From Typha latifolia (lineage: Eukaryota; Streptophyta; Magnoliopsida; Poales; Typhaceae), in assembly GCA_019914945.1 (NCBI GenBank), contig CM034099.1, positions 248,001 to 312,000 on the forward strand: DNA of 64,000 bases. The letters are read 5' to 3'. Every line of letters starts with the position of its first letter. Positions within the stretch are counted from its first letter, which is position 1. The notes below the pieces were generated by a model. That model worked only from the letters and a program-made list of their open reading frames with translations, did no database searches and had not been told where the DNA came from. Positions 33,609-44,306 of the stretch are shown here, piece by piece. The position numbers and the translations under genes were made by a program.

Positions 33609-34157
33609 ATGGAGACTCTTGTGGTTGTTGATCAGCACCGGAGTCAATACTGCAACAGAAGCAAGTCTCGTATCTCTGACCGCTTTGCTTCCTCGCCTTG
33701 TAAAGGCTTCAGAGGGATCAATTGCCGAGCCTTTCAGTCCGGCGTCAGTATTTTCCCCTCTTCTCCTCCCTCGTTCTCTGAACCCAAATCTCCTCGCTGT
33801 TACTCGGAACCGCCTAAAAATAGTAGACGGAGCAAACCCATTTCTATAAATGCCGCAGTGTCTCGTAAAAGAGCTAACTTTGATGATGAACTCACTTGCT
33901 CTGAGCTGTGGGCAGGACCTGCCTACTCGAACTCTCCGCCGCCGAGTTCTTTGCCAATACCCAAGTTCTCTCTTCGCCAGAAACGTAGCGTCTCGCTTGA
34001 TCTGCCAGTTCCTAAGCCTGAAGCTGTAATCCACCCACTTGCTAAGTCGGCTCCATCTTCTCCGACCAGAGATTTTGCTGATAATTTCTATCTCAGTACT
34101 GCTACGGCCACAGAGAATCTAAGAAGGATTCTCAATTTGGATATTGCAGATGATTAA
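33609..34157 (+). CDS. Small plant protein with a PNRC-like proline motif
   Basis: A single coding exon of 182 residues starts METLVVVDQHRSQYC. It is basic, Ser/Pro-rich and apparently disordered, apart from two conserved-looking patches. One is ELWAGPAYSNSPPPSSLPIP (residues 99-118), which matches the metazoan PNRC pattern AGAxFxxPPxPxxLPxP; the other is a C-terminal ATENLRRILNLDI. In animals the PNRC motif lets PNRC2 bind the decapping cofactor DCP1A. A plant role in decapping or mRNA decay is therefore possible but inferred. No membrane segment or signal peptide is seen. The frame ends in TAA and is followed by a long apparent 3'UTR. Confidence 0.75.
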   Translation: METLVVVDQHRSQYCNRSKSRISDRFASSPCKGFRGINCRAFQSGVSIFPSSPPSFSEPKSPRCYSEPPKNSRRSKPISINAAVSRKRANFDDELTCSELWAGPAYSNSPPPSSLPIPKFSLRQKRSVSLDLPVPKPEAVIHPLAKSAPSSPTRDFADNFYLSTATATENLRRILNLDIADD

Positions 34158-37100
34158 GAATGATGGAGACCTTGGTGCCTGTAAATATTCCATGTGTTGA
34201 AGTTAGCTCATCGTCTGTTAGTTTCTATAGAGCGTAGTGAATAACTTGGTGGCCCGTTTGGGTCTTGATCGCATATTTAGGATTCTGTAGTTGGAGCTGG
34301 AAAAGTTAGTTGCACAAAATCATCAGCAGTAGGTGGGTTCGCCTATGCGGAGCGAAGTTGGCAAGCTTGGAAGGGAGTAAGAGTGATAGAGGGTTCCTGA
34401 TGCTGGTCACAATGTGAAGTTTGTTAAATTATCTTCTGGTTGCATAAAGAAAGGTGCTTCTTTTATGAGGGAGAAGGATTTGAAAAGCTGATATGGAGCA
34501 TTAGTTTGAGTTACCTGTAATTCTATTCAGAGCTGCCTGGTAATGGGCAGGTATACATCTTCTGGTGCTGACACTCAGCCATATATCTCTTCTATGGGTA
34601 TGGTATTTAGTTAAGGCTCTTCAGTTTAGACGTCTCCATGGATACTTTGAGAGGTACTCTCAATGTGTTCTTTTTTTCTTCATTTTTCGTAGGCCATATT
34701 AGTATATCACACTAGGTTCTCATCCTGTTGAAACCGTCTTAGTCAGTCTCTTTTTTAGGTAGGTGTGTCCTATGTTCCTTTGTAAAATTGCATCTTTTAC
34801 TTGTCTGATCAAAACTTACCCCTCATTTTTTTTTCCCTAGTCATTCTTTAGCTAATCTCTTGACTTCCTCTTGTATTCTGCAAAGAGTACCAATGTTGCT
34901 CCTCCCACTTCTTCTGGTTTTTGGAAGGGGGGAGATGGGAGGGCAACTGAAACGATGTCTCTTTTTACTCCCTTCCCTTTGTTGTCCAACACTCTACACA
35001 CACATGGAGTTCTCCAGCTTGTTGTCTATCTTGCATATCATATCTCTGTGTTTCCTATGTTCTACTTAGGTTGTCTCTTCGTTTTTAGTGTAGAACTGCA
35101 TCCGATGATTAAATGTAGGTTGTTACTAGATATTTGTATATTAACGTCACTCCAAGTTCATCAATGGAGTTTAGAAGTCAGTTCTATCTGGAGGCATGCC
35201 ATTTATGAGAAGCAGCTGAAACTGTGTCAGAACAAGGTATCGCATCTCTTTTATTTATTTACTTTGTTTTAATCTCTCTCTTTCCCGTCACAGCCTTTAA
35301 TTCAGCGCATCTTGTAGTAAATCTATTTCATGTTTGAAACAGGATTGCTTTGGACTGGTCATTGAAGAAGGAACATCCTTCCACAGCTGACTGGTGGTTA
35401 TTGTAGTCGAGCTTTAATTAGCTGTTTTCTTTGCTAGTCGGTCAATGCTCTGTTTATCTGTTGTTGTTTCTAGTCATATGCTTACTTCATGTAAAATTTC
35501 ATTTTCATTAGCTTTGTACTTCTACTGTATCAGTGTTTCTATAAATCTATCTTTTCTGATATATCTGTCTGGAAAATATGTGGCTCGCGTTTCTTTTCTC
35601 GAAGATTATTTTTGATAAAACCATCTGTGGAAGATTTGATGAGAAGATTTCATTAGCTAACCATCATAATTGTCCAATAGCTATGATAGAAATAAGAAGA
35701 CGCATATTTGATGAGCAAGCTCTAGCAGATTTGCGTTTCTCTCGTCTTGTGTAACTCTCAGACATACGGAACTTGTAGTCCATTAACCTCTCAAAGCTCT
35801 ACATCTGTGGTGGTTTTGGTTTTCATCAAATTTATTAATTGTTAACAAGTGCTTCATATAATCATATGATCATGATCATAACGAAAGAATTAGGGCTTAC
35901 TTGCAGTTTGCTCCCTCCCTAAACTATTTAAAATGTTATAATAAAAGTTGTGTATTAATAGAACGCCTAGGAGAGCAAACTGTAATTAAGCTAAGAATTA
36001 GATCGGTCATTACTGTTTTGATTGTTATGGAACTCTAAAAATATTTATCCGGATTGTCTATAAGATCTGTGCGCGTCGTGATGAATAAGTTGCGTTCTGT
36101 GGATTATAAAATGAGCAGCGGTTGCACATATGATTATTGTTCGGAGGTTTGTCTTTTCTTGCTGTGGTCTATCTATTCAAAGGTCCACGATCTCTTTGTT
36201 TATTTTCCCTCTCTCTCTCTCCCTCGGTGAGTTCGTTCTCTCTTAATTAATTGTTTGTAATATTATGCCACCTGTGACTTATCTATGCGGGTGGAATTAT
36301 TTTGATCTCTTCCATTAAATATTGTTGGCAAAGTAGATGCGGCTTTCGCAGAAATTAGATCCAAGATTTTGTTCCTGTAAGAATAGCTTGATCAAGGATG
36401 GAATTCCAACACTAAGTTTTTTAGTTATGGGCTAAAATCCGAGCTCACAAAAAATTCAATCAAGTCCCTTGAGATTAATGATTATATTTTTACTTTTGAT
36501 CGTTTTCTTATTACTAAAGTCTTTTGTCGAGTTTTATTCCTTTCTTTGGTCTCCGGTGATTCATATTGACTCGTGGCCCTCCCCCTCTGTCTTGGGCTCA
36601 TCTCCTTGCTTTTGACCATCAGACTTTTTGGGATGGATGAGATGAGACCGGTCATTAACTCTATGCTGACGGGTAAGGCCCGCGGCCATCATGATTTTCA
36701 AGCTGAAGCTTTTTTAAATTTTTAGCGGCCAGACGTGATCGGGGCAGGTTAGACCGAGTTTGGGCCGTGCTAGAATAGTCTAACATATTATCGTCCATCG
36801 GCTCATAAGAGAGCAGGTTGGTCGGGTCAAGTCAGGTCGGAACCGCCCGCAAATTTTCATCATTTTTAGCTAATTTGCATCATTTTTTAAAATATTTATA
36901 TTCCTCTCTTTTTTAGAAAAAAATAATATATTAAAAAAAATTAATAGTACAGAGTACTACACAGGAGGACTGAGCCGATCATTGATAGGAGAGTTGAGTT
37001 TTAAAAAAAATGAAAAATGGTACAGTACCAAAATCCCGTTAGTTTTTATTGTAGCAATATGAGCCCCTCAGTTGCGAACCGAACGGGCAGACTTTCGTGC

Positions 37101-37302
37101 GGACCGAAACGGGTGGACTTCCAGACCGAGCTTTCGGGTCGGGCCAATGGACATGCTTCTGTGCTGGCCCGCACTGGTAGTTCGCGTTTAGGCTGGCCAA
37201 GCACAAGCGGTTCCTTCCTGGGATCACTACCTTTGAGTAGTCCACCTTTGTGATAGGGAAACATATTCATGATAATATCTTTCTTACCCAGAAATTATTC
37301 AT
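34158..37302. other. 3'UTR and intergenic DNA
   Basis: From 34158 to about 35400 the T-rich, transcribed-looking sequence may be 3'UTR or downstream non-coding exons of the PNRC-like gene. Open frames near 34860-35270 lack motifs. The rest is spacer; 36650-37260 is GC-rich with an Arg/Gly-biased open frame and looks like transposon debris next to the LINE. Confidence 0.4.
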
Positions 37303-39105
37303 TTGGTGCATAAGAGCCCTACTTTTGTTGATTATATTGTGCTTAAGATTAATCTCGAAAAGGCACATGATATAATTTATTGGAATGCTATTATGAATGC
37401 TTTTATTATATCCCTTTCAGTTGGTAATTTTAGTCTTAGTCATCTTATGTATGTTGATGACCTCATGGTTATCATTCAGGCTGATCCTATCTCTTGTTCA
37501 TCACTCGTAGAGGTTTCTAAGCAATATGAATATTACACTTATCTTAAAATTAATGTGAGTAAATCGAAGGTTTTCCTGCCTCTTAATATCGAACTCGTAC
37601 TTCTGCCCATCTCCTAAATATTTTGGCCATTCTAATGGGTACCTACTCGTTTAAGTACCGTCGTGCTTCGATCTCCTCTCTGTGCCTCCATATTTGTGAT
37701 CACAAAGCCTTGTTCGCGCACATTGATCAACGATTGGCCAAGTAGAAACAGTCAACTTGACTCGGGTTGGTTGTCTCATGTTAAACAAATATGTTCTCAA
37801 TTCTATATCGGTCCACCTCCTATCATTTTCTTAGACTCCCTTAACCATAGTGGGTCATATTACTAAAGTGGCGACAAACTTCCTTTGGGATAAGAGTAGT
37901 GGCCATAGGGCTTCACCTCATTGGCTGAGATGAAGTTACCAAATCTAAGGCTGAGGGTGGTCTTGCCGTTAGAAACCTAAGACTGGTAAGACTCGCCCTC
38001 ATGGCTAAGAGGCTTTTGGTTCTCCTCAACTCTTGTGACTCCTTATGGTCGAGCTAGTTTAAGTCAAATATGACACTCCCCATCCCTGGAAGAATAATTC
38101 TTCTCATAGCTCGGCTAGCATATGGAAGCTCATTATTACTGCCCTCGCCCACATTTTGGCAGGGCTCCAAAAAGTTATTCGAGATGGAGGTCCACAACAT
38201 TGGTTACAGATCCATGGATCGACCATATTCCTCTAAATAAGTGGCCAACTTTTGTGACCACTAGACTCTTGGCTATGTAGCATGACATCTCGGATATTAT
38301 TCGACCTAAGGCTTGGAATGAGAAGACTCTTGAGCTATTTGGTCATACTCTTTGTGAATGCATCCTAAACATCAGTATACCCCTTAGAGATGGGTCTGGC
38401 TTTTGGAGCTAAGCTCCCCATCCTTCGGGTTGAGCCTCAGCCAAGTCAGCCTATCATTTCCTCCAACTCTTAGAGGAACCCCCTCTTGAGAAATGGAAGG
38501 GATGACCAATACTCTAGAAAGTGCATGTTACTTCAAAAATTAAAATGTTCCTTTGGAAAAGCTGTTAGAACCAACTCCCATCTAGGCCAAACATGGCTCC
38601 TTGCGTTCAGCTCGCTGCCTAAAAGCTCCCATACTTACTCTTGGAGATCATTAGTGTCATGCTCTGGAATATATGGAAGCATCGTAACAACATCCTTTTT
38701 AATTGCATTTGGGAGCTATAGACCATTGTGCAGGAAAAAAACGATTGCCCTAGCTTAATAATACTATGAAAATCTTTCACCAATCAAAACTGGGCCCTCA
38801 CTCCTCACCTCATTTATTGGAAACCACCTCTGTCGGGCTTCCTCAAGCTCAATACCAACATGCTCCTTTTCAGATCCTAACAAATCTAGTGGGATGGACT
38901 TCATCTTATGCAACCCTATTAGGTTTCCTAGTCTGCGGCTGTCGGCACGGTGTCTACCATTCCACTCTAGCTATCGAAGTGATCGATCTTCACATAGCTT
39001 TTCGCTTTATCCACCAACGACGGATATCCCACCTCAGCATCAAATTTGACTCTCTCCTGCTTGTCAATATTTTGAAGGGACACCATCCAGCTCCTTAGGC
39101 ATCTA
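37303..39105 (+). mobile_element. Decayed non-LTR retrotransposon (LINE) fragment
   Basis: Translated pieces follow the order of a plant LINE ORF2 but lie in different frames with stops. Reverse transcriptase comes first: LKINLEKAHDIIYWNAI, then SHLMYVDDLMVI with the YVDD catalytic box, then LKINVSKSKVF. Next comes the region after RT (a stretch like LFAHIDQRLAKWKQ near 37710, and GGLAVRNLRLVRLALMAKRL near 37950). RNase H-like sequence ends it, about 38960-39080 (AIEVIDLHIAFRFIHQ...FDSLLLVNILKG). The endonuclease end is missing and RT is internally deleted between WNAI and the YVDD box. The element is inactive. Confidence 0.8.
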
Positions 39106-39625
39106 CTGCTAGTATTGATGACTGTTTATATTTTTATCATATATTTTTTTAATTTATTAAACTTATCTATCTTGATGCCAATCAGTCAGAGTGACTGACT
39201 TACAAATTACAGTAAAAATATGACTCTCAATTGCACTTAGGAGCGTTCTTTCTCCCTCTCCACGTTGCTTATTTTGGATGCTGACATCAGCAACATTTTT
39301 TGTACGAGGAGAAACTTTTAATCCATTTATTTTTTTTTAGAAAATAGAAAGCTTTGCTTAACAGGAATAATTCTCTCTACTCAACTTTTCGATAATAATA
39401 ATAATAATTCTCTCTCTATCCTATCTTTCTTAATCCATTTGATTTCAAGCTTGATCTTGAAATACTACAGTTAAAAGCTAGTCATTAATCTCAAGAAATT
39501 GCCTACAAAATCAGTAACGAAAAAGAAGCTGAAATGAACTTAAAAAATAAAGAAAACCGAGTTACAATTTTCTTGAACATCTCACAAGAAATGAGATAAA
39601 TATAGTGCGAGCAAATATTCCTTCT
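39106..39625. other. AT-rich spacer after the LINE
   Basis: No gene is seen. The stretch probably includes the LINE 3' end (T/A-rich sequence near 39120-39165) and the 3'UTR of the minus-strand gene ending at 39626. A short (AAT)n tract lies near 39392. Confidence 0.4.
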
Positions 39626-40878
39626 TCAAGTTGGGTGAGTGATTTTGATTTTGCCTTCTTTGATGTAGTAAGGGGAGCCTGTGAATGTGTGAAGCAAGGG
39701 TAGCTTCCAAGGTTCCTGCTTTAATTTTTCTACCATCTTTGAGAATCGTAGTTTTAGCATCTGCCACGTTGCTGGAATCAATCCTGGGCCGTGGAAGAAG
39801 ACACTTCTCTCGTACTCCAATACCCAAGTGTCCGGATCCAACTGTAGGATCGCGGAGCTCCATTGCCCACAAATCCATGAGCTACTATTGCTTGCTCTCA
39901 GAGTAGATACCATCTTCCCATCAGACCACTGGTTATTTTTCACAAGCCAATCTCAATCAGAACACAACAAAGAGCTAGAATCATGATGATGGATGTAGAT
40001 GGTAGCAATTGTTACCTCTGTGATTCTACCCGATAGAAGAGTTAGTGATCGAAGAGAGAACATAGTGGGTAGAAGAGCAGAGGTCCTTAAGGGGCTTCCC
40101 CAAATGCTCACTTCCTCTGCGAAAGACTTATATATGACACATCTCCAGTGGAAGAACAGGTGACTTTCCTGCCATTAAAAATCCGCCGACGAGTTATCTA
40201 TCATGTGTCATCATCGTTCAAATGATCACTTTAGAATGAAAAATGATATGAAATTCGGATATGATGGATTATTTAGGGAGCAATACTAACCTGATACAAT
40301 GCCCAGGTAGAATCCTCTGAGCCACAATTTGAGACTCTTCCGCCAAGAATCCTCTCAATCTTCCGCTCCAAAATCCCCAACCTCCCCTTGAAATCATCCC
40401 CAAGAACGCGCGATTCCTGTCCGACCTTCGTGATCATCTCCGCCGTAAACTTAGGACCATTGCTCTTCGAAACCATGGCTAAGAAACCCGCATCCAATCC
40501 CCAGATCAAGAACCAGGCAGAAAGAAAGCTTATGACCCTGTACCCAAGAATCCGAGACCTCTCCTTCTTGATGGGCTGCTTAAACAGACGCCTAGACTTC
40601 GCGGTCGTTGCCAACATCGGCGTGACGGGGTCTACGACGGAGGAATTGGATTCTGAGGTTGATGGAGGCGTCTTGGAATCTGATAAGGCTAAGATCCTCT
40701 TTTGCGCGGTTGGTTTCTTCGGCGAGAGCTTGGAGATGGAGGCGGCCGAGCGGAGGAGGTCACGAGTAGCGTCGATGCTTGCGAGGCAGATGCCGCAGTG
40801 GCAGTTGGTATCCTTCCGGCATCCCGGGTAGTAGCTGGTCGTCGACGGCGTTGTCGGCGTAAGGGATAAAGAATACAT
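39626..40878 (-). CDS. Plant membrane protein of unknown function with Cys-rich N-terminus
   Basis: Three exons, 40878-40291, 40168-40016 and 39928-39626, join in phase 0 to give 347 residues starting MYSLSLTPTT. Features in order are a Cys cluster YPGCRKDTNCHCGICLASI (17-35), a disordered Ser/Pro/Lys stretch, one hydrophobic segment (about 111-135, LGYRVISFLSAWFLIWGLDA), a short coiled region, and a conserved-looking C-terminal domain with LLSGRITEWSDG and LDPDTWVLEYERS. Some plant relatives carry the label ERG2/sigma1 receptor-like, which I recall only loosely and do not adopt. The last acceptor was chosen at AACCAG|TGG because it alone keeps the frame. Function is unknown. A purine-rich microsatellite sits just upstream of the ATG. 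Confidence 0.82.
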
Positions 40879-40891
40879 GCTTGCCTTCAAT

Positions 40892-40892
<1 letters not shown>

Positions 40893-40934
<42 letters not shown>
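40893..40934. repeat. TCTG/CT compound microsatellite in a 5'UTR
   Basis: Four TCTG units run into about 14 CT units. On the minus strand this is a GA/CAGA tract ending about 15 bases upstream of the ATG at 40878, so it probably lies in the leader of that gene. GA-rich leaders are common in plants and length changes may affect expression; no direct evidence is visible. Confidence 0.85.
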
Positions 40935-41114
40935 GCTTATTTTACTGACGAGGGCTGGAAAGGGGAAGAAAGGGGGGAGTGATTCAAATTTCAATTCTCC
41001 AACGGTCTCATCGTAACGGTTATTAATAGGAAAAGAGCAGGAGAATTTATTGCGACCAGTTAGATGGACCGAGGTGGACCTACCTACTACTATTATGCGG
41101 CGTACCAAATAACT

Positions 41115-41946
41115 GAGAAATTTGTATATTATAACGTAAATACGATTTACAACCTGTACTTTTAATATTTGTAAATTAAACCCTATAATTTAGTAAATAT
41201 ATGTAAAAAATACTCCGTGTTAGATTTAAACTAACACCGTGAGAATATTCCGTTAAGTAAAAATATTTTATTTTTAAGATAACTAAATACTCTTATTTTT
41301 AAAATAACTAAAATACACTTAGTACCAACGATGGTTGTGCCACAGGCACAGACCGCGCCGACCACCGGCCGGCACAGCACGGCACGGCACGTGCCGCGGC
41401 ACTTGTCGGTCGTGCCGTAAGAGGAGAGAAAAAAAAATAGATACTCACCTTCGCTGTCGCCGCTCGCCGTCGTCGCCTGCCGCTATCTGATCGCCGTCGT
41501 CACCGTCACCGATCCGGATCCGCAACTTAAGTTTTAACTGATCTCTCTGTCTCTCTCTCTCTCTCTCTCTCAGTTTCTCTCTCACTCTCGGTCTCTTCTC
41601 TCTCGAGCTAGGGCACCCGACGGCGACGGCGGCGATCGGCAACGAGGTCGACGGCGAGTGGCAAAACTATTAGAAGGGGTGCCGTGCGGCACCCCTCGTG
41701 CCATGTGTTGGTACGCCACCGGCACGGCCATCCTTGCTTAGTATGACTTAGTTAAGGATATTTTTATAATTATTTTAATATAGTTAATTTAAATTAGAGA
41801 TTTAATTAAGTGTAACTAACTAATTTAATGTTATGGTAGTTTTTACATATATTCATTAAATTATAGGACTATATTTATATATAGTAAAAATATATAACGT
41901 AAATTATAATTTTATTAAAAAATAGAGCATTATATACAAATTTCTT
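41115..41946. mobile_element. Fold-back (MITE-like) element with long AT-rich inverted arms
   Basis: The left arm from 41115 begins GAGAAATTTGTATATTAT. The right arm, reverse complemented from about 41946, reads AAGAAATTTGTATATAAT. Further in, CCTATAATTTAGTAAATATA (left) pairs with CCTATAATTTAATGAATATA (right, reverse complement). The arms are about 200 bases with many mismatches and enclose a GC-rich core listed separately. There is no coding capacity. Target-site duplications for the outer element were not identified, so the ends are approximate. Confidence 0.55.
41325..41736. mobile_element. GC-rich 412-bp insertion nested in the fold-back element
   Basis: The core is sharply GC-rich against AT-rich arms. 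It is flanked on both sides by the 7-base word CTTAGTA (41318-41324 and 41737-41743), a plausible target-site duplication. Its ends are imperfect inverted repeats of about 22 bases: left CAACGATGGTTGTGCC, right (reverse complement) CAAGGATGGCCGTGCC. Inside are GGCACG-rich palindromic segments, a (CT)n tract near 41549-41570 and CGTCGCC-like repeats. There is no transposase, so it would be non-autonomous. Confidence 0.5.
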
Positions 41947-43387
41947 ATAATAAAATGACTTCCTCTCGGTTTGGGTTGCTTAACGTATATCACCACTTGC
42001 ATCTATAGCTATAGTTATCACCTCTCGTCAAGAATGCCCTTCTTCTAAGCATCCTCGTTCTGAAATGAATAAAATGTAATTTATTTTCTGCAAGTCTATT
42101 CGAAAGGGGAGATCTGTGCAAATATGCACACAAAGATCAAGTGAATTGTTTTTTTTTTCCTTGTCCAATTCCAAAGTGTACCAGTGTGCTAGCTGCTTGT
42201 TTTTGCTACAGCTGTAGCTTCTTTTCAATGTAATATACCTGTAGATATTAGAAAAGTCCTGCATCTAGAAACGTAATATAGTTTCTTTTTCCCTTCAACA
42301 AAAAAGGAATGGAGTGCAAGTGGTATCTCCTAAAATATGCTACAATTCTATGTTCAGACTTTGAATGACTGACTGATACCGTAGGATCATTCAGTAAAAA
42401 TCCTGACTAGGAGAGCAATGAAACCTAGTTGATATGGCTTCATTATCGTTCAAGCATTATGATTTGTACTTTTAGATTCTTATATTGTATGTCTAAAATA
42501 ATCAGCAACCCATATGATATCTATTTGGCATCACCAAATGAGTCTTGCACTCAATTCCTTTGAGATATAATTGCTCTACCACTACAAAATTTTAAACACT
42601 TTGAAAAGCACACATGAATTAAAAGCTATCCAGCATCAGCATAGACCTTTGGAATCTGATTCAGGGCATTTACAATACAATACTATATGGCATCCAGGGG
42701 AAGACAGGGCACATCTATGGAAATGATGGATTCGCATTCATCTTTGAATGATTCCCTAATTAATATTTAGTAATAAAATGAATATATTATATATATATAA
42801 GCCTTCTTTGTGTTAGGAGCAACTCCCTATCACCAAATAATTAAACAACCTTAGCCTTTGAGATATTTATGAATATCTATGATAATCCTGAATTATCATC
42901 TGAATGGGCCACAAGAAATATCACATTAGAATTCTCTCTCTCAAAAAGGAAAAAGAAGAAGAAATATCACATTAGGTATGAAGTGATATGGTATATAGGA
43001 ATTAAAGATGGAAAGTATCAGGAAAGAGAAGAGCAATGAATCCAACTCTTTAAGTTTAAGCCTCTAATAGGGCGATATTAGTTATCGTCGTTTGGAAAAA
43101 GTCGTCTAAATGATGAAAGCACTTTGACTTCTAAATTCGAGGACTTCATATTGTCTGCCTCAAAGTATAGTGGACAGAATCAGATTTGAATAAACATAAT
43201 TTAATTGATAGTGTATGCTCCAAACAGAGGATGGCCCTTCCATTCCCTTAGCCTGCAAGATTGTTAGAGTTCTCAAAAGAAAAAAGAGATCGGTACATAA
43301 AAAGACTTAACTTTCTCCTCAAGCCTAATAAACAAGGATACATCAATTGTTTCAATCATAATTGATTCCTAAATTTTACTATCCTTT

Positions 43388-43422
<35 letters not shown>

Positions 43423-43928
43423 TGCTGGTTTATTGTTAAGATTAGAGAATCACAAGGAAAATGAACAATAGATGCGTGAAAAACAATTGCAAAAGCAATT
43501 TTCTTTTGCAGGACTAATTCATTCGCTTCTTTATCTTTTGCATACCTGTTCTATGAATGAGACCTTTAACAAAGATTTTATGTGGTTTAGCTTTTGTAAT
43601 GGAAAATAAAAGGCGTCGAGAACTTCTAGTACTATAGAAGTTCAATATGTTTGAAACAATTAACCTGATTACTGTAAACGATGGTCTAAATCTATCGAAG
43701 AGAAGTAAAGACTTATATTAAAAAAAAATATATATCCAAATATCAACTTTCAAACAAAACAACTTTGTATCTCTTCGTATGACCAAAACCAAAACTTCAT
43801 TGAGATCGAGTCCTCTGTACAGCATAACAATAATAACTAGCAGAAGGAGAACAGCCATATGATATAGGAAGGAAGAAAATTTATAGCCATTAGAGGCTAA
43901 TATTATTCAACCTAAGAACTCATCCTAA
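41947..43928. other. Intergenic region with an (AT)15 microsatellite
   Basis: This is AT-rich spacer without recognisable genes. The clearest landmark is (AT)15 at 43391-43420. The last 150 bases are probably the 3'UTR of the DUF1677 gene. Confidence 0.55.
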
Positions 43929-44306
43929 TCAAAAGAGCGAGACAGATGAATCGTTCCCCACCTGCGATGTGTTTGTAGGCCTCCCAAACCTCTTTGACGA
44001 TGAACCTGCCGATCCCGACAAGTCTCCTGACCTCCTGCGAAGCATCTGGCGCATTCCATCAGCCACCCTGAAGGCAGGGTTTGACTTAAATTTCTTACAG
44101 AAGGACATATGAGCCTTTAGTGCCTCCTCCAATTCGCCATTGCCTTTCTTTCTCCCGTTACATATCTCATCTCTTACAGCCTCAGAGCAGAGCCCACAAA
44201 GCCATTTGCCATCAAAGTTAGCCTTCACTCCATTGATGTAGTCCTGGGTGCAGTCCTCCTTCAGGCCACAACATTCACACTTTGCTGATTCTATATCCAT
44301 GATCAT
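43929..44306 (-). CDS. DUF1677 family protein
   Basis: A single exon encodes 125 residues. Two Met codons lie close together (44306 and 44300). The Cys-rich N-terminus KCECCGLKEDCTQDYI with downstream KWLCGLCSEAVRDE is the hallmark of plant DUF1677. The Cys pairs (CxCC, CT, CGLC) suggest metal binding, though no function is established that I know of. A conserved helix (EEALKAHMSFCKKF) and FRVADGMRQMLRRRS follow, and the tail is Ser/Gly-rich and disordered. No signal peptide or membrane segment is seen. The length is normal for the short members of the family. Confidence 0.9.
   Translation of the reverse strand: MIMDIESAKCECCGLKEDCTQDYINGVKANFDGKWLCGLCSEAVRDEICNGRKKGNGELEEALKAHMSFCKKFKSNPAFRVADGMRQMLRRRSGDLSGSAGSSSKRFGRPTNTSQVGNDSSVSLF

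Noticed and set aside
33420..34034. 204-codon minus-strand open frame opposite the PNRC-like gene
   Set aside because: Arg-rich shadow of the plus-strand coding exon, without ATG context or motifs.
34860..35272. Overlapping 69- and 133-codon frames after the PNRC-like gene
   Set aside because: No motif, T-rich composition and no splice logic; treated as 3'UTR or spacer.
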